From positions 1 to 12,550 of the forward strand of contig JAPEVF010001201.1 in the NCBI GenBank assembly GCA_029747585.1: a stretch of DNA of 12,550 nt. Direction: 5' to 3'. Numbering within the stretch: position 1 is the stretch's first letter; the number at the start of each line of letters is the position of its first letter. This document shows, piece by piece, positions 1 through 7,351 of this stretch. The notes under the pieces are model-generated. The model was not told where the DNA came from and did no database searches. It was given only the letters and a program-made list of their open reading frames with translations. The stretch is from Pleurotus djamor (Eukaryota; Basidiomycota; Agaricomycetes; Agaricales; Pleurotaceae). Made by a program: the position numbers and the translations under genes.

Positions 1-3000
1 TCCTCACCTGTTCAAAGCTCGACCTATTCACCAAGGCAAAGCTGTCCGCTCAATTGCTCTCGCCAATATGGATGATGTCATGGCCGACATTACATCTCCA
101 CAGCACACATCTTCCTCGCCTTCGCGTCAAGTCCCCTTGCGTTTCTCTCCTTCTCCCCCTTCCGCGACACTCTCCCCGCCCAAGCAGCCGGCGCCGACAA
201 CGCGCCCAACAGCGTCGACATGCCCTCCCTCCTCGACGACGACAACAATGACCACAATCTACTCGCCCCACCTTCCCTGAAAGTCGACGGCTACTTGAAG
301 CAAGTTGACGACGATACAAGCTGCTTCGGTAGCGATGGAGCTGGACTCCATTTTCTGTTCACCCCACCTGGTAAATGCGCTCGCTCTAGGGCACCAAGTC
401 CGTCGCCATCGCGCTGCGTCGAATCCGAGCAGTTAGACGGTGAGCAAGTTGCATTTTACCCTCGCATATCCTCATTTTTATTCCAGACTTCCTGTTTCGC
501 GCGCTCACTTATGACGACGCTGCAGACGAGGCCGAGGTTGCTGCATATCTTCTTGATTTAAGCGATGATGGCACGTCGTTGCTATCTTTTGATACGCATA
601 TATTTACCTTTCAATTCAGAAAGCGACTCAGAGACGCCCGATACCCCCGCTAGGCTGCAGGATCCAGCTCAGCCAGGTGCGCGTACATGGACAGCTCCCT
701 CTAACTGGGGTAAGTCATCCACGAACGACCGCCTTTGCATGGTTGCTCAAAATGGGCAGATTTCCCTTTTCCTCCTCCTGTTCGCTGCTTAGATATCGAC
801 ATTCTTGCTCTACCCACGAACCTTCGTACGTCGCAGTCATGCTAGCCGGAACCTATACTCACTTTTCATACCAGACGACGAAGCTACCAAGAAACCCTCT
901 GTATCCTTAGGTACACTCGTTGAATGCCCCGCTCAATTTTTTCTTCTAACGTGCACAATCCAGCCGATGCTCCGTCCCCAGCGCATAGTGACAGTTCTAG
1001 CCACTCTTGTAGGTCGCCCAGTTCTGTGTGCCATATTTTGTATTCAAATGCATGCAGTCGACTCGTTGTTCTCGTCTCCTCCTAGAGCAGAGAATGACGA
1101 CACATTCTCTCACAGCGCTAACTCCAGCATAACCTTAGTGGATGATGGTTCTGTCAATTTCCCTGCTGCATCTCTAGGTACGTCAGAGATCCCGGCCAGA
1201 CTTCCCCATGACGTCAAAACTCAGAGAGATTATGTCTTTTGTAGAAAATCAAGGCAACGGCAGCGACGTTGATGGCCAGCACGGCCACAGTCTCATCACG
1301 GGCGGTAAGTCTGCTATCCTCGCGCTTCTTCGGTCCTCTTCGCCTCCGAAGCACGCGAATGGTTCTACTTACTTACTCCGGCTTGATAGATGGGGACACC
1401 GTTGTTAAAACAGTTGTATCGGCTAGTATGTCAGAGTCCAGGTCGCCTTGCTATCCATTTGATGAATGAAATCGTAGACATCCCGTCTCCCGCTGAGCAT
1501 GAGAACGATGCCGCTGTCAACCACCATCACAATGATGCCTTTACGAACTTCCGTAAGCACCGTCGCTGGCTTGTCTTGTGAACCCTTAAGTGAGCTGATG
1601 CACTCTTAGTCAAGTCCTTGTTCTCGCCGGCAAGGAATGGTGTCGATGGTGACCAGCGTGGACGCAACGTGTCTTTGGGCACATGCACCCATAGGCCGCC
1701 CGTCACCCCAGGTAAATTGCAACCATCATGTACGCTTCCCACCCTTCATACGCGATTTCACAGAACGTTCGTCTCTTCCTGAGAGCCGTAGCCCTCCTAT
1801 CTGCAGCCCTACCGTATTTTTCGCGATGATCGATGAAATCGCTCTTTTGGCCCCATATTTTATACCCGAAGACGACCCGTTCTTCGCTTCCAGTCCCGGC
1901 GGTATGTCGTTGCTTCTTGTTACCTGTAAAAACGACATTTTTTTATCCATTTTCCTCAGTCAACAATGGCGGTCTCTCAGCTGGTGTGCCCATCACCCAA
2001 CCCACTATGTCTGCAGGTATGTACACGCTCCAATCAGACGTTTTTCCCTCTGACTTCTAAGGTCTCGTAGAAGGCCTTCCCCTTGCCAACAACGAAAGTG
2101 GCGCTGCTGTCAGCCCCCAATATAGCTGCAGCTCTACTGACGCTGACGGACCCCTCGCCTCCTCAGGTACATCTAAAACACAACCAGACCTTCCCCTCTT
2201 TTAACGTGCAACTTGATAGATATCCTTCCAACCGCTGAGAGTCACAGTGACAACAACAACAATCCTATGAACGCTGGTAAGTCCCGATCTCTGCGCTTGT
2301 AATGCCAACGCTTAAGTGAATGGCTACTTTTACAGCTGACTCGTTTTTCTCCCCGATACACGATTCATCCGCTGCAACCCCATGTAAGTCTCAGCCACCA
2401 CTAGCCATTAACTCTTCATGAATGATTTCGTAGACGTTCCGTCTTCTGCTGAGAGCCGTATCTCTTATGATATGCTCAATGACATCGACACTTTTGCAGC
2501 GGTGTTCTTGCCTCAGGATGATGACCCGGCTTCCTCACACAGTCTTGGTAGTATGTCACCCATGCACTCGTTCTACCACGCCTATTCTCACAGTACACCC
2601 AATCAGCTACCGGTTCAAGTGGACCCCATACTTGCCCAACGCCAGGGCGACATCATAAAGCACCCGCTGAGGTCCTGCGCACGAGTAAGAGTGACTCTTT
2701 TCTTGTCCAAGTCCTAAGTCATGATTCGGACTCATGAATGCTGTCATATAGGACCTGTCATTTCGCCGATCAAGTTTTTTGTTGGCAGTCCAGACGCAAC
2801 TTCCCTTGATGACCGAGCGGAGCTCGCTGAAAGTCTATCTCCTACTTCCTTGCTCCAGAAGATCAACAAGAGAAGGAGCATCCCTAGAACGCCAAAGCGT
2901 GCACGAACAGAGGACGAGAACGACATGGACAATGGTAAGCTACTATCTTGCTCTTTTGGGGGCAATTGTGTCTAATCGGACGCTCTCAGTCTCAAATAAG

Positions 3001-3045
3001 AGAAATTACAGAAAAAGACAGCGAAGATTTATGAAGGTGGCTTAG
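1..3045 (+). CDS. 3' part of a ~21-exon micro-exon gene, all introns phase 1; Asp/Ser-rich protein with basic C-terminus
   Basis: No family recognised. Proposed exons: ?-125, 188-439, 487-570, 620-709, 793-825, 875-910, 964-1008, 1058-1177, 1245-1304, 1390-1425, 1478-1552, 1610-1711, 1764-1901, 1960-2016, 2062-2166, 2220-2276, 2336-2383, 2434-2547, 2607-2684, 2752-2934, 2990-3045 (TAG). Introns are 45-85 nt, nearly all GTA/GTG...AG, often with a pyrimidine-rich 3' end. Each join keeps one open frame, every intron interrupts a codon after base 1, and every complete internal exon is divisible by three. The product is rich in D, S, P, N and A (for example LLDDDNNDHN, IPEDDPFF). Exon 20 carries NKRRSIPRTPKRARTED and the last exon KRNYRKRQRRFMKVA, which resemble nuclear localisation signals. 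No signal peptide or membrane segment is visible. An ATG at 68 would give about 608 aa, but the frame is open to the window edge, so the true start may lie upstream. The least certain parts are the first two exons (a GT at 371 may be an extra donor) and the 571-619 intron. Structure is well supported; function is unknown. Confidence 0.72.
571..619 (+). other. probable GC-AG intron (intron 3 of the visible gene)
   Basis: The upstream exon frame (487-570, encoding a DDAADEAEVAAYLLDLSDD-like stretch) and the downstream frame (620-709, SDSETPDTPARL) join in phase 1 only if the donor is GCACGT after GATGATG. The 49-nt length and the AATTCAG acceptor match the neighbouring introns. The alternative is a GT donor at 575 or 578 with an AAG acceptor at 623, which would be phase 2 and unlike every other intron in the gene. 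Confidence 0.5.
1461..1552 (+). repeat. exon 11 with the end of its intron, a paralogue of exon 18
   Basis: The intron end GAATGAAATCGTAG and the exon start ACATCCCGTCTCCCGCTGAG resemble GAATGATTTCGTAG and ACGTTCCGTCTTCTGCTGAG at 2420-2453. The encoded starts are N-I-P-S-P-A-E and Y-V-P-S-S-A-E. Similarity on both sides of the splice site shows that intron and exon were copied together. Exon 16 (2220-2276, D-I-L-P-T-A-E-S) may be a more distant member. Confidence 0.6.
1764..1901 (+). repeat. exon 13, paralogue of exon 18 within the micro-exon gene
   Basis: The exon opens with CGTTCGTCTCTTCCTGAGAG, followed by CCGTA. Exon 18 has nearly the same string with small indels. The protein MIDEIALLAPYFIPEDDPFF followed by ASSPG aligns with MLNDIDTFAAVFLPQDDDP followed by ASSHSLG in exon 18. 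The two exons are about 670 nt apart, which indicates internal duplication. Confidence 0.65.
2434..2547 (+). repeat. exon 18, paralogue of exons 11 and 13
   Basis: This exon shares its first ~25 nt with exons 11 and 13 (CTGAGAGCCGTA is common to 13 and 18). It also shares an M-x-x-(D/E)-I-x(5-8)-F-(I/L)-P-(E/Q)-D-D protein pattern with exon 13. It is flanked by phase-1 introns (2384-2433 and 2548-2606), so a copy can be inserted or lost without a frameshift. Confidence 0.65.
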
Positions 3046-3201
3046 CCCAAATACCGTCGATCGAGCATATATAGAATATGACTTGAATCTCTGGATCTCT
3101 CAACAGTCTACATACTACTAAACTTCAGCCCTACCTTGCGCGCCGACAGCGTCCCTTGTCGACTATATACCAGACTATCCTAGCACCTTATATCATGTAG
3201 C

Positions 3202-3396
3202 TTAGAATCGAATAAACGCCACGGATTCTTGTGTTAATTTTTCGGTATCCACTAGGTCATGCTCTGTAACGATGGACAGCTTCGTGATGCATGATCCAGG
3301 AGGAAGAACTTTGCTAATAGCAGTCACAAAAGCCGGTTCCTTTTGGTTCAGGAGAAGAAACGGTCTGGTCGTATGGTCGACATTGATCAACGACAT
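3202..3396 (-). CDS. possible small hypothetical protein, 64 aa
   Basis: An ATG-to-TAA frame of 64 codons reads MSLINVDHTTRPFLLLNQKE at its start and ends TQESVAFIRF. Amino-acid use is balanced, unlike the biased shadow frames nearby. A TATA box (3454-3460, symmetric, so usable leftwards) lies about 60 bp upstream of the ATG, with room for a short 5' UTR. The gene would converge on the micro-exon gene, 157 bp past that gene's stop. No family, signal peptide or membrane segment is recognised. It may be a chance frame, since frames this long are expected by chance in 12.5 kb. Confidence 0.3.
   Translation of the reverse strand: MSLINVDHTTRPFLLLNQKEPAFVTAISKVLPPGSCITKLSIVTEHDLVDTEKLTQESVAFIRF
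3211..3216 (+). terminator. possible poly(A) signal of the micro-exon gene
   Basis: AATAAA lies 166 nt after the TAG at 3043-3045, a plausible distance for a fungal 3' UTR. Fungal poly(A) signals are loose, so this rests on one hexamer. The hexamer would also overlap the last codons of the possible minus-strand gene at 3202-3396. Confidence 0.35.
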
Positions 3397-3453
3397 TGGA
3401 ATGACGCACAGCCACCCCCTTTTGATCCCCTCACAGCCTCGCTCAGTGCACTC

Positions 3454-3460
3454 TATATAA
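3454..3460. promoter_or_regulatory. TATA box (TATATAA), possibly bidirectional
   Basis: CTCTATATAAGG is a strong TATA element. On the + strand it is followed by C-rich then C/T-rich sequence and, about 100 bp on, by leader repeat copy 1. On the minus strand it reads CCTTATATAGAG, about 60 bp upstream of the possible ATG at 3396. Similar sequence (CAGCCTCGC, then TATAA, then CCCCCA) surrounds the TATA box of leader copy 3 at 7302, so the promoter seems to belong to the duplicated segment. Confidence 0.55.
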
Positions 3461-3480
3461 GGCCCCCATCCATCGCGTTT

Positions 3481-3550
3481 CTACCTCATTCACTTCTTTC
3501 TTTCTTTCCTCTCCTTTTCTTACCATTTGCTTTTTCGTTTTTGCTTTTTC
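3481..3550 (+). other. pyrimidine-rich tract downstream of the TATA box
   Basis: The tract is almost pure C/T on the + strand with short TTTC and TTTTTGC runs. In fungal promoters, C/T-rich tracts often lie next to transcription starts. A similar shorter tract (TGTTTTTGCTTTGCTTTCC) precedes leader copy 2 near 4174-4192. Confidence 0.4.
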
Positions 3551-3556
3551 ACTCAC

Positions 3557-3880
3557 GTCCAGGTGCTCGGGTGATCAGACCTCCTCGTAGCAAATCGTCT
3601 CCCTAGCCAGCCAGCCTGGGACCTTCTTCATCTTTTGAAGTTGTTCGTGCCCAGGGTGAGATCTGGCGGGGACTCGCCCTACGAAACCGATCGTCTGAAT
3701 TCGTTGACACTTGGACGATGAATTTCTCCTCTGTCAGGATGGCGGGAAATAGTCATGTTCGAGCATCCTCAGCCGCCGCCACTGCCAACAGTCTCCGCGT
3801 CTCCCTTTTGATGACCGTACCATTTGTCCTAGGGAGGTACAACTATCAAGAACGACGTTTGCGAGGATATGTGATGTCGT
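3557..3880 (+). repeat. diverged repeat copy 1: leader plus tail, no intact gene inside
   Basis: The core GTCCAGGTGCTCGGGTGAT at 3557 recurs at 4206 (copy 2), and in diverged form at 7352 (copy 3). Similarity to copy 3 continues through the ATCTGGCGGGGACTCGCCC block (3661) and the GCGGGAAA block (3742) to the tail AGGATATGTGATGTCG near 3864-3879. Copies 1 and 3 have nearly equal length, about 320 bp. A partly shared reading frame exists (MFEHPQPPPLP here, VFEDPGPPLP in copy 3), but this copy has stops in it. It could be the remnant of a duplicated gene or the promoter/5' region of a gene family. I do not recognise it as a known RNA or transposon. Confidence 0.5.
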
Positions 3881-3900
3881 CGCCTGACAGGGGGACTGCC

Positions 3901-3993
3901 CGCTTTTTTCGGGCCCGTTTTTTGTTTTCCTTCCTTTCCTTTCGTCCCCTTTCTTTTTTTTGTACCCCCTTTCTTCCTTCCCCTTTCCTTCAT
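3901..3993. other. C/T-rich low-complexity tract after copy 1
   Basis: The tract is dominated by T and C runs and follows a small GC-rich inverted motif (GCCCGCTTTTTTCGGGC). The lysine-rich minus-strand reading frame across it is a composition artefact. Nothing gene-like is visible from here to 4173. Confidence 0.5.
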
Positions 3994-4172
3994 TGAATCT
4001 CCTGACACCGATGTCAAACTCTCTGGAGAAGAGTGTTTTCTTTTCGTCTCGATCTTTCCCAGAGAGCTGACTTGTCTGGTGTCAGCACAACGACCAACAT
4101 CCAAACGAGTCATCTCCCTGAGCAGCATCGGAACGAAGAGAAAACCTGGTTCACAAGGGGCTGGGACTAGGT

Positions 4173-4350
4173 CTTGTTTTTGCTTTGCTTTCCATCTCAT
4201 CTACCGTCCAGGTGCTCGGGTGATTAGACTTGCTCCTAGTAAATCATTTCCTTAGCCCAGCCCGTTTGGGACACTTCTTCTTCGCTTGAAGTCGTTCAGT
4301 CTACTAGACATCCTTTAGTGGTCCCAAAGCGATCCACAGAATCATTGTAT
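4173..4350 (+). repeat. diverged repeat copy 2: leader upstream of the F-box gene
   Basis: GTCCAGGTGCTCGGGTGATT at 4206-4225 matches copy 1 at 3557-3576 in 19 of 20 bases. Similarity continues through the AGTAAATC/AGCAAATC block and the CTTC...TTGAAGT segment, then weakly through GCGATCCACAGAATCATTG (4328-4346), which matches a block in copies 1 and 3. After that the sequence changes into the F-box locus. No TATA box is visible at the expected distance, unlike copies 1 and 3. It probably acts as, or derives from, the promoter/5' UTR of the F-box gene. Confidence 0.5.
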
Positions 4351-4416
4351 TATCGCCCACCCTAGATCTAATCCAAATCTAATCTCAGTCCCATCGTTTT
4401 GATAACGCGTTCCAAC

Positions 4417-5791
4417 ATGAACCACCCCACGAAGAAAGGCGTGTTACGACTTTTTAGTCTTTGTATCGGCTCGAATTGATTGTTTTGCAGAGATTAGCTT
4501 CCCTCCTGAGATCTTCCATCAATTCATCGCTGCACTTGGCTCAGATGACCGACGGTTACTCCTTCCTCTCCTTCTGGTCTCACGTCGTTTCGCGACATGA
4601 CGCTTCCGATCCTCTATGAATCCGTCACCATCATCCCCGAACCCGAGTCCATTATGGATGCCAACTTCCAACCTCCGTCTACGCCATTATGTGTCCCATC
4701 CGTATCCATCTTTTCTGATCGACTACATCACCTCCACGAAACCGTATCTGGCGAGAACGGCCAAAAGCTTGCGCTACTCACGAAAGCTTTCTTTATGCAT
4801 CCTGCGTTGTGGGGTCAACAACGACAGATTGCCGAACGGACAATGGAAGAAATACGGACCCTACTCCCTTATCTTTCCAACCTCCAGCGGCTGTCCATCA
4901 TCCACATCAACCCGCGATTGAAGGATGTAATACCCATGTCGATGCTTCTGACACACTTGGACATTAGTTCCGACTCTGAAAACGAAGTCTTGGACGTCCT
5001 AGCACGCCAACCAGCCCTCCGCGTCCTTTCAATCAACATAATGACATTCCTCCCATTACCACAACTGGAGCGTACCGTCAACCTTCCGGATCTCCACACG
5101 TACCAAGGCCCTTCGAGTATTTGGAAGTGCATATACGCAACTTCGCCCTTCATCCAATCGCTGTTCTCTGACATAATCGTTGGCGGCGTTGAACACGTTC
5201 ATTCTTACTACTCCAACCTCAGGAATCTCGACATCAGCTCCTCTGAGCTCCAAACGTATCACTTGATACTCCCTCGCCTCCATCGAATCAAATACATCCG
5301 TGTCAAGACCAGTGACTTAGCCGTAGGGCATTCAATCATGTCTGCTAAAGAGTGTCTAACTAGAGAAGCTTTGATAGGTTAAGCCAGGAGAGTTCCTTGG
5401 TTATCTACGCCAAATCCCTTCACAGTCTCTCAAGTATCTTTTGATCCGCACGGTGAAGGAAGTTCAGACAGGGGTATGCCAGCCCATGGTGGAATCCATC
5501 TTCCGAGAAACTCCCCCCCTTAGGATCATTGATATCAAAAGCCCACGCAGAAGGGGTTTCTCCATGTCATTTGAGACCACCCGCTATACAAATACTGGTC
5601 CCCCACATCCTGTAGATATCCCTTCATGGAATCTCTTCGGATGGTGGTGGCATTCTATTGAAGACGATTTGCACGCCGTAGGTGAGGCACTTCCCGCATG
5701 CTTCGTCTCGAAGAGTACTGACCTTACTCATTAGCTCCTGCGTAGCCTGTGTAATCTGCAGGCAATGGAAACCCCTAACCGACGTATGTGA
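4417..5791 (+). pseudogene. F-box / leucine-rich-repeat-like protein gene, frameshifted
   Basis: F-box proteins recruit substrates to SCF ubiquitin ligases through Skp1; LRR-type C-termini usually bind the target. The F-box reads ISFPPEIFHQFIAALGSDDR, then RLLLPLLLVSRRF (from 4493). The frame then breaks and resumes one register over as RDMTLPILYESVTI, continuing into irregular LRR-like repeats (LSNLQRLSII, LTHLDISSD, LRVLSINI, LRNLDISSSEL, LPRLHRIKYIRV). Proposed exons: 4417-4438 (ATG; MNHPTKK), 4491-5322, 5378-5677, 5735-5791 (TGA). Introns 5323-5377 and 5678-5734 are canonical GTAGG...AG and phase 0; the former has CTAAC about 15 nt before its acceptor. Two faults are seen: one base is missing around 4587-4592, and the first intron (4439-4490) fits the frame only with a GC donor. 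The expected product is about 404 aa. An ATG at 4597 could give a truncated protein lacking the F-box. It is a pseudogene unless the missing base is an assembly error. Confidence 0.7.
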
Positions 5792-5806
5792 GGATATGTG
5801 ACGTCG
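5781..5806 (+). repeat. tail motif shared with repeat copies 1 and 3
   Basis: GACGTATGTGAGGATATGTG followed by ACGTCG overlaps the F-box stop codon. It matches ACGACGTTTGCGAGGATATG followed by TGATGTCG in copy 1 (3852-3879), and more weakly AGGATGCGTGATGTCG in copy 3 (7636-7651). It lies the same way round as the leader copies, so the F-box gene is bracketed by the leader and tail of one repeat unit. Confidence 0.45.
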
Positions 5807-6088
5807 CGATCTTACAGAGTAAATTCCATCTTTTCTCAATTTATCCTTCCGTGTATCCTTCCTCTATCTTTGTTACACGCCGACTGTGAACTAGTCCCAC
5901 CGTGAATTATATATCTTCCAGTCTGAATACCCGATGCGGTCAGGAGTACAAGCTCAACGGTGGATAGAGTAGGTATCAACCTTGTCAAACCCCCACGCGC
6001 TGTACAGGGTGGTCCTCGTGATGACCTTGAGCAAACCTCCAGTGGCATTTATTACTCCTTTGACATACGCTCCGCGTTGTTGCCTGTG
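5807..6088. other. intergenic, no gene recognised
   Basis: This stretch holds only short frames without recognisable motifs, such as one from an ATG at 5960 on the + strand (70 codons, no ATG-proximal promoter) and a similar one on the minus strand. ATTATATATC near 5906 is AT-rich and could be part of the F-box 3' region. I see nothing else. Confidence 0.5.
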
Positions 6089-6570
6089 TCATTCTTTGAA
6101 CGCGTTCTGAGAGGTAGCTGTGATGATCCTGAACCAACCCTGAATGAGATAACCTACCCGTCGTCTCAATGAGGTGGGGCCATCAAGGCGCAGGAGGGAT
6201 TTCAAGGTTTTGATGGTCCCTCTCCTCATAAGAACGGTGGGATGTTCAATCATCGTACCCAGCTAGGTACCTGATGGCTTATGAGAAGTTAGCACACTAT
6301 CGATGCGGAGGGTTAATTGAGGCTTACCTGCCGCTGTACAACGATGAGAGGAGCAGGATGTCTTGACGTTTTACCGGGGCCCCAATCGATAAAAGGGGGA
6401 AACCGTGGTAAGAGGTTACCATTCGACAACCGAGGGGCCAAATACGATAGGGAAGTCAATGCGGTTGAGAATTCCAAGCTTTCTGGAACTGTCGTCGTGA
6501 GCTGAGGAATGCAGTGTGCGGACCAAGAAACAGGCCGTGAGATGATTCCATCGTGGCTCAGATGCGTCCT
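6089..6570 (-). other. possible minus-strand exons around a canonical intron
   Basis: Read leftwards, an 81-codon frame is open from 6570 to 6328 (it includes IISRPVSWSAHCIPQLTTTV). It ends in CAG followed by GTAAGC, a strong donor. CATCAG at 6276-6271 is a good acceptor, and GCTAAC at 6293-6288 is a well-placed branch site. This gives a 57-nt intron (6271-6327). The phase-0 frame past that acceptor stops after six codons. A separate frame there (from an ATG at about 6252, containing IKTLKSLLRLDGPTSLRRRV) ends at 6089-6091. The pieces do not assemble into one convincing protein, and no family is recognised. Spliced non-coding RNA, gene relic and chance all remain possible. Confidence 0.25.
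6171..6227. repeat. inverted repeat / hairpin
   Basis: GAGGTGGGGCCATCAA (6171-6186) faces TTGATGGTCCCTCTCCTC (6210-6227) across a 23-nt loop. The inner ten positions pair except for one G-T wobble, and the outer part pairs with a two-base bulge. No T-run follows, so it is not a bacterial-type terminator. It may be the folded core of a small element or a chance structure. Confidence 0.45.
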
Positions 6571-7298
6571 CTATGATTACTGGCTCAGTCGTTGTTGTAG
6601 AGTAATCAAAGCGCCGCACGCCCGGTAATTCCAGAGAAATGCGATGAGCAACTTCGTGGCCATCGTCCCAAGATGAAACAGCACGTCAAGGGCGATTTTC
6701 GGCTCGCTCGACTGTTTTCGCTCATATGAGACCTAATCCATGCCGCACCAGATAGGGTATGCAAGTTATTGTACTTGATGTCATTTTTCGTGCCATTAAG
6801 AAAGAGGTTCTCGTCTGTGAGCGCGTTGAGGTTGTCGTCAATTTTACCGACGCGAAAATATGAGAATGCATGACTTACGAGTTGAAGGTTTGCAGAAACA
6901 AGTTCGGCAGTCGACCCGGCCTAATTTCGTGCTCGGCTCGACCAGTGAGTGGAGGGATGGAACGAATATTACCCCAGAGAACGCGGTACGACTATGACTC
7001 TCAGGCCCAGACGGCGCTCAGTGGTTGTTTGCGAGTTATTTGGCCAACCGTCTAAGCCTGTGCGCACTCATAGCCTCCAGCGTGTTCAACAGCTTCGAGA
7101 AGGTGTGCAAGGAGTAGAATGTAGCAGAAATTGAGCAAACAAGGCGGACTTGTCGAGGTGTGAAAGACGCGGTCCCGTGACAGAAACGCGCGTTACTCCG
7201 TCACAGACTTTGCACAGACTGCGTTGATCGTGACTCTTCGCGCCACATAACAAGCATAACCCCAGCCCAAAAGACGCATCGCGTCCAGCCTCGCGAAC
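6571..7298. other. no gene that can be supported
   Basis: Only short frames are present. The most protein-like lies on the minus strand around 6700-6900 (NLNALTDENLFLNG and ALDVLFHLGTMATKLLIAF in different frames), but it has no start codon and no consistent joining. A + strand ATG at 6870 opens 61 codons without recognisable motifs. I cannot assign a function. Confidence 0.4.
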
Positions 7299-7301
7299 AC
7301 A

Positions 7302-7306
7302 TATAA
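7302..7306 (+). promoter_or_regulatory. TATA box of repeat copy 3
   Basis: CACATATAACCCCCCACCC is followed by a C/T-rich stretch (CTTTCTCTCATCCCTCCTC) typical of a fungal transcription start, 50 bp before leader copy 3. The surrounding sequence resembles the TATA region at 3454. Confidence 0.45.
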
Positions 7307-7351
7307 CCCCCCACCCTTTCTCTCATCCCTCCTCAGAAACAAAAATCGCCA

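Noticed and set aside
50..319. Arg/Cys-rich minus-strand frame of 89 codons
   Set aside because: Extreme R/C/G bias; it is the antisense of the + strand exons, which carry splice signals and a consistent frame.
371..389. GTAAATGCGCTCGCTCTAG as an intron
   Set aside because: Only 19 nt and it breaks the frame; far shorter than any other intron here.
1009..1087. Longer form of the intron after exon 7 (acceptor at 1085 or 1087)
   Set aside because: The acceptor at 1057 (CATGCAG) gives a 49-nt phase-1 intron and an open frame continuing into DSLFSSPPRAENDD; the longer forms give a stop or another phase.
2548..2593. Shorter intron using the CTCACAG acceptor at 2593
   Set aside because: It leads in phase 1 to a frame that stops at TAA (2656); the acceptor at 2606 keeps phase 1 and the open frame to the next donor.
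3557..3645. Leader repeat as a known snRNA, snoRNA or SRP RNA
   Set aside because: No C/D boxes, Sm site or conserved SRP/snRNA core was found; only a weak CTTC/GAAG hairpin is shared between two copies.
3829..4200. 123-codon Lys-rich minus-strand frame
   Set aside because: Its K/G/R run is the antisense of a C/T-rich tract; no splice or promoter support.
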